Positions 1 to 8,264 of a DNA stretch of 64,000 nt are shown piece by piece. The stretch comes from Amycolatopsis australiensis. Its GTDB lineage: Bacteria > Actinomycetota > Actinomycetes > Mycobacteriales > Pseudonocardiaceae. The notes below the pieces were generated by a model, which saw only the letters and a list, made by a program, of their open reading frames with translations, did no database searches and had not been told where the DNA came from. Each line of letters starts with the position of its first letter. Within the stretch, counting starts at the first letter, position 1. The stretch covers positions 7,726,001-7,790,000 of the forward strand of contig NZ_FPJG01000006.1 of NCBI RefSeq assembly GCF_900119165.1. Direction: 5' to 3'. The position numbers and the translations under genes were made by a program.

Positions 1-2386
1 AGAACTCGAGCGGGATGCCGTGCTGCAGGCCCACCGAGATCGACATCGAGAACGCGTCCATCACGCCGGCCAGGGTCGAGCCCTGCTTGCCGAGCTTGAC
101 GAAGATCTCGCCGAGCCCGTCGTCCGGGTAGGAACCCGCCGTCAGGTAGCCCTCGGCGCCGCCGACAGTGAACGAGACCGTCTGGCTCGGGCGCTTCTTC
201 GGCAGGCGCTTGCGCACCGGCCGGTACTCGACGACCTTCTCCGGTTCCGCCTCGGCCTTCTCCTTCTTCGCCGACGAGAGCGGCTGGCCGACCTTGCAGT
301 TGTCGCGGTAGATCGCCAGCGCCTTGAGGCCGAGCTTCCAGCCCTGGAAGTAGATCTCCTCGACGTCCTCGACCGTCGCCGACTCCGGCATGTTGACCGT
401 CTTGGAGATCGCCCCGGACAGGAACGGCTGCACCGCGGCCATCATCCGGACGTGCCCCATCGGCGCGATCGAGCGCTCGCCGACCGCGCAGTCGAACACC
501 TCGTAGTGCTCCGGGCGCAGCCCCGGCGCGTCGACGACGTGGCCGTGCTGCGCCACGTACTCGACGATCGCCTCGACCTGCTCGTCCAGGTAGCCCAGCG
601 CGGTCAGCGCGCGCGGCACGGTCTGGTTGACGATCTGCATCGAGCCGCCGCCGACGAGCTTCTTGAACTTGACCAGCGAAAAGTCCGGCTCGATGCCGGT
701 CGTGTCGCAGTCCATCATGAAGCCGATGGTGCCGGTGGGCGCGAGCACCGACGCCTGCGCGTTGCGCCAGCCGTGCTTCGTGCCGATGTCGATGCCCTTC
801 TTCCACTCCTCGGTCGCCAGCGCGCGGACCGCGGCGTCGTTCGAGTGGTAGGTGCGGACCAGCTCGTTCGCCGCCGCGTGCTTGCGCATCACGCGCTGGT
901 GGGCCTCGGCGTTGCGGGCGTAACCCTCGTACGCGCCGACCGCGCGGGCCAGCTCGGCCGAGCGCCGGTAGGAGACGCCGGTCATCAGCGACGTGATCGC
1001 CGCGGCGAGCGCGCGGCCGCCGTCGGAGTCGTACGCGTGGCCCAGCGCCATCAGCAGCGCGCCCAGGTTCGCGTAGCCGATGCCGAGCTGGCGGAACTTG
1101 CGCGTGGTGTCGGCGATCGGCTCGGTCGGGAAGTCGGCGAAGCAGATCGAGATGTCCATCGCCGTGATGACGAACTCGACGGCGCGGGCGAACAGCGGCG
1201 CGTCGAACGTGCCCTCGGGCGTGACGAACTTGAGCAGGTTCAGCGAGGCCAGGTTGCAGCTGGAGTTGTCGAGGTGCATGTACTCGCTGCACGGGTTGGA
1301 CGCGGTGATCCGGCCGGACTCCGGGCAGGTGTGCCAGTCGTTGATCGTGCCGTCGTACTGGATGCCGGGGTCGGCGCACTCCCACGCGGCCTGCGCCATG
1401 CTGCGGAAGAGCTTCTTCGCGTCGGTCCGCTCGATGACCTCGCCGGTGAGCCGGGCGCGCAGGCCGAAGTCGGTGCCGTTCTCGACCGCCTGCATGAACT
1501 CGTCGGACACGCGCACCGAGTTGTTCGCGTTCTGGTACTGCACCGACGAGATGTCCGCGCCGGAGAGGTCCATGTCGAACCCGGCGTCGCGCAGGACCTT
1601 GATCTTCTCCTCTTCGCGCGCCTTGGTCTGGATGAACTCTTCGATGTCGGGGTGGTCGACGTCGAGCACGACCATCTTCGCCGCGCGCCGGGTGGCGCCG
1701 CCGGACTTGATGGTGCCAGCGGACGCGTCGGCGCCGCGCATGAACGAGACCGGCCCGGACGCGGTGCCGCCGGAGGTGAGCAGCTCCTTCGAGGAGCGGA
1801 TGCGGGAGAGGTTGAGGCCGGCGCCGGAGCCGCCCTTGAAGATGAGGCCCTCCTCGCGGTACCAGTTGAGGATCGACTCCATCGTGTCGTCGACGGCGAG
1901 GATGAAGCACGCGGAGACCTGCTGCTTCGACGGCGTGCCGACGTTGAACCAGACCGGGGAGTTGAAGCTGAAGACCTGGTGCAGCAGCATCCAGGTGAGC
2001 TCGTGCTCGAAGATCTCGAGGTCCTGCGGCGTGGCGAAGTAGCCGTGGTCGCGCGCGGCCTTGACGTAGGTCTTCACGACGCGGTCGATGAGCTGCTTGA
2101 GGCTGCGCTCGCGCTGCGGGCTGCCCACGGCGCCGCGGAAGTACTTGCTGGTGACGATGTTGGTGGCGTTGACCGACCAGAACTCGGGGAACTCCACGCC
2201 GCGCTGCTCGAAGTTGACCGTGCCGTCGCGCCAGTTGGTCATCACGACGTCCCGCTGCTCCCAGGTGACCTGGTCGTACGGGTGCTGCCCTTCGGTCGTG
2301 AAGACGCGTCGCACGCTCAGCCCGCCGGCGGCCTTGCTCTTCTTGCCGGCGGCCGCGCCGGCCCCGGTTCCCACGGTTTCGGTCAT
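1..2386 (-). CDS. nrdJ: Adenosylcobalamin-dependent ribonucleotide reductase (class II), C-terminus cut by window edge
   Basis: Reduces ribonucleotides to deoxyribonucleotides using coenzyme B12, independently of oxygen. About 795 codons are visible from an ATG at 2386, preceded by a GTGAGGG ribosome site; the 3' end lies outside the window. Class II reductase signatures are readable: FNSPVWFNVG near residue 145, a conserved Cys near 161, NPCSEY near 363 followed by SSCNLASLNL, and LAPTGTIGFMMDCDTTG near 550. It lies 31 bp downstream of nrdR on the same strand, the usual nrdR-nrdJ operon of actinomycetes, so it is probably repressed by NrdR. I saw no cobalamin riboswitch before the operon. 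Identification is secure; only the C-terminal redox-cysteine tail cannot be checked. Confidence 0.95.
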   Translation of the reverse strand, partial: MTETVGTGAGAAAGKKSKAAGGLSVRRVFTTEGQHPYDQVTWEQRDVVMTNWRDGTVNFEQRGVEFPEFWSVNATNIVTSKYFRGAVGSPQRERSLKQLIDRVVKTYVKAARDHGYFATPQDLEIFEHELTWMLLHQVFSFNSPVWFNVGTPSKQQVSACFILAVDDTMESILNWYREEGLIFKGGSGAGLNLSRIRSSKELLTSGGTASGPVSFMRGADASAGTIKSGGATRRAAKMVVLDVDHPDIEEFIQTKAREEEKIKVLRDAGFDMDLSGADISSVQYQNANNSVRVSDEFMQAVENGTDFGLRARLTGEVIERTDAKKLFRSMAQAAWECADPGIQYDGTINDWHTCPESGRITASNPCSEYMHLDNSSCNLASLNLLKFVTPEGTFDAPLFARAVEFVITAMDISICFADFPTEPIADTTRKFRQLGIGYANLGALLMALGHAYDSDGGRALAAAITSLMTGVSYRRSAELARAVGAYEGYARNAEAHQRVMRKHAAANELVRTYHSNDAAVRALATEEWKKGIDIGTKHGWRNAQASVLAPTGTIGFMMDCDTTGIEPDFSLVKFKKLVGGGSMQIVNQTVPRALTALGYLDEQVEAIVEYVAQHGHVVDAPGLRPEHYEVFDCAVGERSIAPMGHVRMMAAVQPFLSGAISKTVNMPESATVEDVEEIYFQGWKLGLKALAIYRDNCKVGQPLSSAKKEKAEAEPEKVVEYRPVRKRLPKKRPSQTVSFTVGGAEGYLTAGSYPDDGLGEIFVKLGKQGSTLAGVMDAFSMSISVGLQHGIPLEF

Positions 2387-2417
2387 CGGTCGAACCCTCA
2401 CTCCCGCAGCGGGACGG

Positions 2418-2912
2418 TCAGTCGCCGTCTTCCCGCTGATCGCTCTTCTCCCGGTCAGCAGCACCCGCCATGGCCTCACGCAGGTCGGCGATCTCCTTCT
2501 CGAAGTCCTCGACCGAGGAGAAGGAGCGGTAGACGCTGGCGAACCGGAGGTAGGCGACCCCGTCGAGCTCACGCAGCGGGCCCAGGATGGCCAGGCCGAC
2601 CTCGTGGCTCGGGATCTCCGCCAGCCCGGCGGAGCGGATCGACTCCTCCACGCGCTGCGCGAGCTGCTGCAGCGCGTCGTCGTCGACCGGCCTGCCCTGG
2701 CAGGCGCGGCGGACGCCGCTCATCACCTTGTCCCGGCTGAACTGTTCGGTGACCCCGGACCGCTTGACGACGGCGAGCACCATCGTCTCCGACGTCGTGA
2801 ACCGCCGTCCGCACGACGCGCACGAGCGCCGCCGCCGGATCGCCTGGCCTTCATCCACCTCTCGGGAGTCGACGACCCGAGAGTCCGCATGCCGGCAGAA
2901 CGGGCACCTCAT
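2418..2912 (-). CDS. nrdR: Transcriptional repressor NrdR
   Basis: Represses ribonucleotide reductase genes in response to the ATP/dATP balance. The 164-residue protein starts [11 protein letters not shown] and has the family zinc ribbon (Cys3, Cys6, Cys31, Cys34) followed by an ATP-cone domain over roughly residues 49-139. The ATG at 2912 was chosen because the zinc ribbon begins at residue 3; the frame stays open upstream but adds only low-complexity sequence. It is first in an operon with nrdJ. Length and domain order match the family. Confidence 0.96.
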   Translation of the reverse strand: MRCPFCRHADSRVVDSREVDEGQAIRRRRSCASCGRRFTTSETMVLAVVKRSGVTEQFSRDKVMSGVRRACQGRPVDDDALQQLAQRVEESIRSAGLAEIPSHEVGLAILGPLRELDGVAYLRFASVYRSFSSVEDFEKEIADLREAMAGAADREKSDQREDGD

Positions 2913-3484
2913 CCGCCGATCACCTTCCCCTCCGCGCCGGCCGCCCCGGTCGACGTCCCGCGGCCACCCAAGCACCCCGGCACCTGGTGATCGTTTTGTG
3001 GACATCCGGTGGGTAAGGGCCGACCAGCTGTGGACAACTGCTGTCCAGCCTACCCCAACCTGTGGACCAACTACAGCGGTGTAACTACTACATATAGCGG
3101 GCGAGCGTAGAACTCGGCGGAGGTGTGCGCAAGCGAAACGGCCATCGCCGGACCCACCCGGGTGAGAGGTGAACCGGCTCCGCGGCGCCGGGGTGGCCGC
3201 ACGCCGTCCGGGCCCGGACGGCCGGGGCACGGGCGCCGGGGCATCGCCGCCCAGGTGCGGTCGCGATCGGCGCCTCGGCACGGTGCCGGCCGGCGGCTCC
3301 GGGTCGCTCGTTCGCCGCAGCCGGCGGTTTCACCGGGGAGAGTGAATTCCGGCGGGCGCGGCGGGTGGACCATCCCGCGGTCCGCCGAGGTCCACGCCCC
3401 AGGCATCGGCGACGGGCGGCCTCACCACACCGGGCGCGAAGGCCGTCGCCTCCCGGCACCGCCGCCACGGGCACGGACTTGTCC
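2913..3484. other. Non-coding stretch upstream of nrdR
   Basis: No convincing gene lies in these 572 bases: frames open on both strands look compositional (Arg/Pro/Gly-rich, no recognisable domain). The nrdR-proximal part holds DnaA-box-like sequences (2997-3005, 3029-3037) and an AT-rich patch around 3087-3101 reading CGCTATATGTAGTAG on the minus strand, the most promoter-like spot and a possible NrdR-box half. A second 31-bp-spaced NrdR box could not be identified, so that assignment is weak. From about 3110 to 3484 I see only GC-rich sequence. Confidence 0.5.
2997..3037. promoter_or_regulatory. DnaA-box-like cluster upstream of nrdR-nrdJ
   Basis: TGTGGACAA at 3029-3037 is an exact complement of the actinobacterial DnaA box TTGTCCACA. 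TGTGGACAT at 2997-3005 has one mismatch, and CTGTGGACC around 3060 is weaker. DnaA control of ribonucleotide reductase is known in other bacteria; its operation here is inference. Confidence 0.35.
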
Positions 3485-3952
3485 TCACGGCGCCGGAACG
3501 GCGTCCGCGACCGGGACCGTCAGCGGCAGCCCGGGCACCAGGACGGCGCCGTCGAGGCGGTTCAGCTCCTTGATCCGGGCCACGACCGCGCTCGTGTCGC
3601 TGCCCGGCGCGAACTGCGCGGCCAGCGACGAGAGCGTGTCGCCCTGGCCGACCGAGACGGTCGCCGTCCGCTCCGGCACCGGTGCGCTCGCGGTCCCGCC
3701 GCCCAGCAGGCCCAGCGCGGTCACGACCAGGCAGCTCGCGACGGCCAGCGCCGCCAGCCACGGCCAGCGCACGGGCACGCGGCGGGGCGCGGCGCAGGGC
3801 GCGCCCGCCGGACGCCGGCCCGCCACGACCCGCGCACGGGTCGGCGGGCGGTGCACCTCGCCGCGGCGCCCGCGCAGCACGCGCACGGGACGGGGCTGTG
3901 CCGGGACCGGGGTCGCCGGGCGGGCGTGCCCGCGTTCGGCCAGAATGGACAT
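3485..3952 (-). CDS. LysM membrane protein, ChiZ/Rv2719c-like SOS cell-division regulator
   Basis: A 155-residue protein with a basic, Pro/Arg-rich cytoplasmic region (1-60), one membrane segment (about 64-86) and an extracytoplasmic LysM domain (about 98-147, with GDTLSSLAAQF and a closing LVPGLPLTVP). The ATG at 3952 follows a strong GAGGAGG site; a longer frame to 4015 has no such site. It diverges from lexA exactly as M. tuberculosis Rv2719c (ChiZ) does, a damage-induced protein that delays septation. Like that family it has a LysM but no obvious hydrolase domain. The shared intergenic region carries three SOS boxes and a possible PafBC-type promoter facing this gene. Function is inferred from architecture and synteny. 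Confidence 0.8.
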   Translation of the reverse strand: MSILAERGHARPATPVPAQPRPVRVLRGRRGEVHRPPTRARVVAGRRPAGAPCAAPRRVPVRWPWLAALAVASCLVVTALGLLGGGTASAPVPERTATVSVGQGDTLSSLAAQFAPGSDTSAVVARIKELNRLDGAVLVPGLPLTVPVADAVPAP

Positions 3953-4017
3953 CCGAACCTCCTCGAAACCCTGGTGTCCGCCCGTATCCGCCGGCCGAGG
4001 CGGCCCGTGGATCAAGG

Positions 4018-4033
4018 TCGAACAAGCGTTCTA
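4018..4033. promoter_or_regulatory. LexA box 1 (lexA/chiZ-like intergenic)
   Basis: TCGAACAAGCGTTCTA, one mismatch from TCGAAC-N4-GTTCGA. It is the box nearest the LysM gene, about 66 bp upstream of its ATG. Confidence 0.75.
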
Positions 4034-4049
4034 TCGAACGCCCGTGCGA
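4034..4049. promoter_or_regulatory. LexA box 2 (lexA/chiZ-like intergenic)
   Basis: TCGAACGCCCGTGCGA, one mismatch from consensus, directly abutting box 1. This tandem arrangement would allow two LexA dimers side by side. Confidence 0.65.
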
Positions 4050-4050
4050 A

Positions 4051-4073
4051 GGTCTACCACCTACCACCGACAA
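4051..4073 (-). promoter_or_regulatory. Possible PafBC-type (RecA-independent) promoter of the LysM gene
   Basis: On the minus strand TTGTCGGTG, 8 bases, TAGACC. The -35 part matches the RecA-independent damage promoter TTGTCRGTG-N8-TANNNT; the -10 lacks the final T. It sits just upstream of LexA boxes 1 and 2 and points to the LysM gene, whose mycobacterial relative has dual control. Confidence 0.5.
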
Positions 4074-4097
4074 AATCGAGCGGACACGGCGTGTCGA

Positions 4098-4138
4098 TCG
4101 AACAGATGTTTGAAATCGCCGTGCCCGGGGGCTAACGT
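4098..4138 (+). promoter_or_regulatory. lexA promoter with overlapping LexA box 3
   Basis: LexA box TCGAACAGATGTTTGA at 4098-4113 (one mismatch) overlaps a -35 TTGAAA at 4110-4115. A 17-bp spacer leads to a -10 TAACGT at 4133-4138. The geometry explains autorepression and predicts a transcript start near 4145, about 100 bases before the GTG. Confidence 0.75.
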
Positions 4139-4245
4139 CGGTGACCAGGGCATCTGCCGGGCAGATGCCGCCGGCGAGGCTGCCCGCACCCGGCGGGCGG
4201 CGGCCGGCGCGCGATACGTGCAGCGAACGTCTGGGAGGCGACGCA

Positions 4246-4965
4246 GTGGCGAAGGAGAACAAGGCGGGCAGGACCAGTGGGTCCCCCGGGGGCAGTGTGC
4301 ACCCGATGCCCGAGGTGTACGACGTGGACGAGACGCTGACCGTCCGCCAGCAGCAGGTGCTCGACGTGATCCGCTCGTGGGTGAGCCGGTTCGGCTACCC
4401 GCCGAGCGTCCGCGAGATCGGCGAGGCGGTGGGGCTGACGTCGACGTCGTCGGTCTCCCACCAGCTGCGCGCGCTGCAGCGCAAGGGTTACCTGCGCCGG
4501 GACGCGAACCGTCCCCGCGCGGTGGGCGTGCTCTCCGCGACGGACGACAACCCGATGGGCATCGAGATGGACCAGCAGCCGGTCATGCCGAAGGCGGCGT
4601 ACGTGCCGCTGGTCGGCCGGATCGCCGCCGGTGGCCCGGTGCTGGCCGAGCAGGCGATCGAGGACGTGTTCCCGCTGCCGCGGGAGATCGTCGGCGAGGG
4701 CGAGCTGTTCCTGCTGAAGGTCACGGGCGATTCGATGATCGACGCGGCCATCACCGACGGCGACTGGGTGGTGGTCCGCCAGCAGCCGGACGCGGACAAC
4801 GGCGACATCGTCGCGGCGATGATCGACGGCGAGGCCACGGTCAAGACGTTCAAGCGCAAGGGCGGCCACATCTGGCTGATGCCGCACAACGAGGCGTACG
4901 AGCCGATCCCGGGCGACGACGCCACGGTGCTCGGCAAGGTGGTGGCGGTGCTGCGGCGGCTGTGA
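4246..4965 (+). CDS. lexA: SOS repressor LexA
   Basis: Represses the SOS regulon and self-cleaves when stimulated by RecA filaments. The 239 residues comprise an N-terminal winged helix (about 30-95, containing [14 protein letters not shown]) and a C-terminal S24 peptidase domain. The cleavage site is Ala128-Gly129 (GRIAAGG), with catalytic Ser163 (GDSM) and Lys200 (ATVKTF). GTG at 4246 is preferred for its GGGAGGC site and because residues after it match the family length; an in-frame GTG at 4141 would add 35 low-complexity residues. Divergent from the LysM gene, with LexA boxes between them. Confidence 0.97.
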   Translation: MAKENKAGRTSGSPGGSVHPMPEVYDVDETLTVRQQQVLDVIRSWVSRFGYPPSVREIGEAVGLTSTSSVSHQLRALQRKGYLRRDANRPRAVGVLSATDDNPMGIEMDQQPVMPKAAYVPLVGRIAAGGPVLAEQAIEDVFPLPREIVGEGELFLLKVTGDSMIDAAITDGDWVVVRQQPDADNGDIVAAMIDGEATVKTFKRKGGHIWLMPHNEAYEPIPGDDATVLGKVVAVLRRL

Positions 4966-5140
4966 GGTCCGCGGTGGCCGGATCCGGGGGCAGGTACGGT
5001 CGCCGCCTGCGGCAGGTGGTGGGAAGCCCGGTCCCGCCCGCCTGCCCGATCGGGTGATTTTCGCGGGTGCGCCGGAGCGCGCGGCCTCCTGGCCGGCGCG
5101 CCCCGCACCCGCGGTATGGGTCGCTGTGGACGGCGGGACC

Positions 5141-6142
5141 TCAGCCGCGGCGGCGGCGCAGCCTGGTGAACCCGAACCACCCCAGGCCCACCACCGCGAT
5201 CGCGATCCCGGCCGCCGGCAGCACCGGTACTCCCCCACCGTCCGAACCGGACGCGCCACTCGCGCCCGCCGCGGGCTTTCCGTCCGGGGAAGGCGCCGCC
5301 GAAGCAGCCGAAGCCGCCGCGCCGCGGACCGCGCGGATCGGCTCGCCGACCCCTTCGCTGCCCGACAACAACGTCCCGTCGGGGTCGAACGCGATCGCCT
5401 CGCCCTGCTTCTCCCCCGGCAACGGGATCCGCACCGGGTTGCGCTGCAACGCCGCCAGGACGTCTCCGTCCGGGGCGGCGTAGAGATAGGCGTCCGTGTA
5501 CGTCCGCAGCGCGATCACCGTGCCGTCGGCCGTCGACGCGCCTCCCGTCACCAGCACCGATCCGATCGAGCCCACCGGGCCGCCCTGGGTGTCGGTCGTC
5601 GCGATCTTCACCGTGCCGACCTTCTCCAGGTTGGTCGGTCCGGGACTCGCCAGCGGTCCCGACGGCCGGTACACCCGCGCCTCGCCCAGGATGTCCTTGG
5701 TGATGAGGTACGGCGTCCCCGTCTTGTCCATGATCAGCGCTTCGGTGTCGTGCTGGCCGTCCGGGTAGGTGAGCCGGTGCAGCGTGACCCTGCCCTGCGG
5801 GCTCATCTCCAGCAGGGCGACCGTCAGCCGGCCCTTCTGGTTGTCGCCGGTGTCGGACAGCCACAACGTCCCGTCGGGCGTCCGCGCCAGGTCCTCGACG
5901 TCGAACGGGTCCGTCCGATCCGTCAGGACCTTCTGGACCTTGCAGTCCCTGCCCAGCACGAACACCTGGACCTTGCTGCCGCCGTCGTTGATCGCGTACA
6001 GCTTCGAGCCGTCGGAAACCAGGCCGGACAGCTCGCCGATGCGCGAATCGCCGACCGTGCACAACGTCTCCGGAGACGCGGCCCAAGCCGGGGCGGGCCC
6101 GCTCAGCACAGCCAAGAAGGCCAAGACAACCAGCCAGCGCAC
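5141..6142 (-). CDS. Secreted, C-terminally membrane-anchored propeller-like protein (Rv2721c position)
   Basis: The 333 residues begin with a signal peptide (about 1-22, ending AWAA). An extracytoplasmic region follows, with repeated short blocks such as DGSKLYAINDGGSK, DLARTPDGTLWLSDTGDN and AIAFDPDGTLLSGSEG, typical of beta-propeller blades. Then come a Ser/Ala/Gly-rich linker (about 275-303), one membrane helix and an Arg-rich stop (LRRRRG). GTG at 6142 follows a GGAGGTGG site. It occupies the place of M. tuberculosis Rv2721c between lexA and hflX. No catalytic residues are recognised and the ligand is unknown. Confidence 0.75.
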   Translation of the reverse strand: MRWLVVLAFLAVLSGPAPAWAASPETLCTVGDSRIGELSGLVSDGSKLYAINDGGSKVQVFVLGRDCKVQKVLTDRTDPFDVEDLARTPDGTLWLSDTGDNQKGRLTVALLEMSPQGRVTLHRLTYPDGQHDTEALIMDKTGTPYLITKDILGEARVYRPSGPLASPGPTNLEKVGTVKIATTDTQGGPVGSIGSVLVTGGASTADGTVIALRTYTDAYLYAAPDGDVLAALQRNPVRIPLPGEKQGEAIAFDPDGTLLSGSEGVGEPIRAVRGAAASAASAAPSPDGKPAAGASGASGSDGGGVPVLPAAGIAIAVVGLGWFGFTRLRRRRG

Positions 6143-6161
6143 CCAGCCACCTCCGGGGAGA

Positions 6162-6196
6162 TTCCAGTGTGCGACCCCTTCGGTCGCACACTGGAA
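6162..6196 (-). terminator. Hairpin after hflX
   Basis: Perfect 15-bp inverted repeat, TTCCAGTGTGCGACC, 5-base loop, GGTCGCACACTGGAA. It begins 17 bases past the hflX stop and ends 20 bases before the next start. There is no U-tract. Probably the hflX terminator or a transcript-stabilising hairpin. Confidence 0.65.
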
Positions 6197-6212
6197 CCTA
6201 CTGGGAGACGTG

Positions 6213-7655
6213 TCAGGCCCTGGTCGAGTTGGTCTCGTACTCGCGCAAAGCCGCGGCGAGGTCCGGGCGGACCCGCACCAGCAGGCGCGTGCCGTCCTCG
6301 ACGTGCTCCTCTTCGAGCACCTCGCCGTCCGCGTGCGCCCGCGCGACCAGCTCGCCGCGCGAGTAGGGCACCAGGACGTCGACCGTGACCTCCGGCCGCG
6401 GCAGGCGGTCGGCGATCACCTCGACGAGCTCCGCGATGCCCGCCCCGCTGCGCGCCGAGACCTGCACCGAGCCGGGCAGCGCGTGGCGCAGCCGGGCCAG
6501 GCTGACCTCGTCGGACGCGTCGATCTTGTTGATCACCAGCAGCTCCGGCGGGAGCGGCTCCTTGCGCTTGCGGGTGATCTCGCCGAGCACCTCGCGCACG
6601 GCGCTGACCTGCTCCTCCGGCGCCGGGTCGGACCCGTCCACCACGTGCAGCAGCAGGTCCGCGTCCGCGGCCTCCTCCAGCGTCGAGCGGAACGCGTCCA
6701 CCAGCTGGTGCGGCAGGTGCCGCACGAACCCGACGGTGTCGGTCAGCGTGTAGCCGCGCCCGTCGGCGGTCTGCGCGCGCCGCGTGGTCGGGTCGAGGGT
6801 CGCGAACAGCGCGTCCTCCACCAGCACCCCGGCCCCGGTCAGCGCGTTGAGCAGGCTCGACTTGCCGGCGTTGGTGTAGCCGACGATCGCCACGCTGGGC
6901 ACCTCGTTGGCCAGCCGCCGCCCGCGCTTGGTCTCGCGGATGGTGTCCATGGCCGCGATCTCGCGACGCAGCTTCGCCACGCGCTTGTTGATCCGCCGCC
7001 GGTCGGTCTCGAGCTTGGTCTCACCGGGACCGCGCAGGCCGACGCCGCCGTTCGCGCCGCCGGCGCGGCCACCGGCCTGCCGGGACAGCGAGGCGCCCCA
7101 CCCGCGCAGCCGCGGGATCAGGTACTGCAGCTGGGCCAGCTCGACCTGCGCCTTGCCCTCCTTGGACCGGGCGTGCTGGGCGAAGATGTCGAGGATCAGG
7201 GCGGTCCGGTCGATGACCTTGACCTTGACCTTCTCCTCGAGCTGGCGCAGCTGGCCGGGCGAGAGCTCGCCGTCGCAGATCACGGTGTCGGCGCCGGTGG
7301 AGGAGACGATGTCCCGCAGCTCCTTGACCTTGCCCGAGCCGATGTAGGTGGCCGGGTCCGGCTTGGTCCGCCGCTGGATGAGGCCTTCGAGGACCTCCGA
7401 GCCCGCCGTCTCGGCCAGGCGCGCCAGCTCGGCCAGCGACGCCTCGGACTGCAGGGCCGTGCCCTCGGTCCACACGCCGACGAGCACGACGCGTTCCAGC
7501 CGCAGCTGCCGGTATTCGACCTCGGTGACGTCGTCGAGTTCGGTGGACAACCCGGCCACGCGCCGCAGCGACGCTCGGTCTTCGAGCTCCATCTCGCCGG
7601 TCGACGGGTCGTACAGGTCGTCGTCGTGGTCTTCGGTGTGTGTCAGTTCTGTCAT
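6213..7655 (-). CDS. hflX: Ribosome-associated GTPase HflX
   Basis: A GTPase that rescues or splits stalled ribosomes. The 480 residues show the N-terminal HflX domain (LSPGQLRQLEEK and GGVGLRGPGETKLETDRR) and a TRAFAC G domain with G1 GYTNAGKS (about 258-265), G3 DTVGF and G4 NKID, then the C-terminal extension. The ATG at 7655 follows a GGAGG site. The 5' neighbour, an ArsR-type regulator, ends 42 bp upstream on the same strand. Family assignment is secure. Confidence 0.96.
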   Translation of the reverse strand: MTELTHTEDHDDDLYDPSTGEMELEDRASLRRVAGLSTELDDVTEVEYRQLRLERVVLVGVWTEGTALQSEASLAELARLAETAGSEVLEGLIQRRTKPDPATYIGSGKVKELRDIVSSTGADTVICDGELSPGQLRQLEEKVKVKVIDRTALILDIFAQHARSKEGKAQVELAQLQYLIPRLRGWGASLSRQAGGRAGGANGGVGLRGPGETKLETDRRRINKRVAKLRREIAAMDTIRETKRGRRLANEVPSVAIVGYTNAGKSSLLNALTGAGVLVEDALFATLDPTTRRAQTADGRGYTLTDTVGFVRHLPHQLVDAFRSTLEEAADADLLLHVVDGSDPAPEEQVSAVREVLGEITRKRKEPLPPELLVINKIDASDEVSLARLRHALPGSVQVSARSGAGIAELVEVIADRLPRPEVTVDVLVPYSRGELVARAHADGEVLEEEHVEDGTRLLVRVRPDLAAALREYETNSTRA

Positions 7656-7697
7656 CGTGCCTCCATGTTCCCACGATTCGCCGCGGGAACCGAACTT

Positions 7698-8207
7698 TTA
7701 CGAGCTGGGATAGGTGGCGAGGTAGATCGCGGTGCGCTCCGCACCGGGACGGCGGGGACGCGCGCGGAACTCCTCGAACAGGGCTTCGAGCCGGGCTTCC
7801 AGCTCCGCCCGCTCCTCGGGGGCCACCTGGACGACCAGGCGTGTCTGGTGCACGCCCGCGAACCCGGTTTCGGCGATCTCGGCCAGGTACGCCTCGAGCA
7901 TCGCCTGATCCACGCCCTTGTCACCGCATGAGTCGAGTGTCCACGAAAGCCCCGTCGAAAGATACGGAATTTCCCTGGCGCCCCGTGCCCCGCGGCGCGG
8001 CGGCTGCGCGGCGAGGAACCCGGTCTCGACGAGCTTGCGCACGTGGTGCAGCGTCGTCGCCGGGTCGCGGCCCAGCCGTTCGGCCAGCTCCTTGTTCGTC
8101 AGCGCCTCCGAGAACGTCAACCGGATGATGCGCAGCCGTATTCCCGAGGCCAGCGCCGCGGCCTCGGCTTCGGTCGCGGCGCGCCGTTTCCCGTCAGGCA
8201 CGCGCAC
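7698..8207 (-). CDS. ArsR-like winged-helix regulator
   Basis: A 169-residue DNA-binding protein. Residues 10-80 form a winged helix (TFSEALTNKELAERLGRDPATTLHHVRKL), the ArsR-type arrangement used by repressors of efflux genes. The C-terminal half is charged and probably dimerises or binds a ligand; no CxC metal site is present, so a metal sensor is unlikely. GTG at 8207 is the start used. It is divergent from an MFS exporter gene 57 bp away, with an inverted repeat between them, so it most likely regulates that gene and itself. Confidence 0.8.
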   Translation of the reverse strand: MRVPDGKRRAATEAEAAALASGIRLRIIRLTFSEALTNKELAERLGRDPATTLHHVRKLVETGFLAAQPPRRGARGAREIPYLSTGLSWTLDSCGDKGVDQAMLEAYLAEIAETGFAGVHQTRLVVQVAPEERAELEARLEALFEEFRARPRRPGAERTAIYLATYPSS

Positions 8208-8221
8208 AGCCTAGACGGAAC

Positions 8222-8245
8222 AGTGATTGACAGTTTCCAATCACT
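8222..8245. promoter_or_regulatory. Inverted-repeat operator between the regulator and MFS genes
   Basis: AGTGATTG (8222-8229), 8 bases, CAATCACT (8238-8245): a perfect 8-bp inverted repeat in the short divergent intergenic region. Likely the binding site of the adjacent ArsR-like protein. Confidence 0.65.
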
Positions 8246-8264
8246 CCCGCCACACTCGGGAACC

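Noticed and set aside
20..2740. 906-codon plus-strand open frame opposite nrdJ and nrdR
   Set aside because: Antisense to two unmistakable genes; Arg/Val/Leu-rich composition is the usual shadow in high-GC DNA.
2913..3484. Cobalamin riboswitch before nrdR-nrdJ
   Set aside because: Considered because nrdJ needs B12, but no B12-box-like conserved core was seen.
3123..5057. 644-codon plus-strand open frame
   Set aside because: Overlaps the LysM gene in antisense and lexA in another frame; no recognisable domain.
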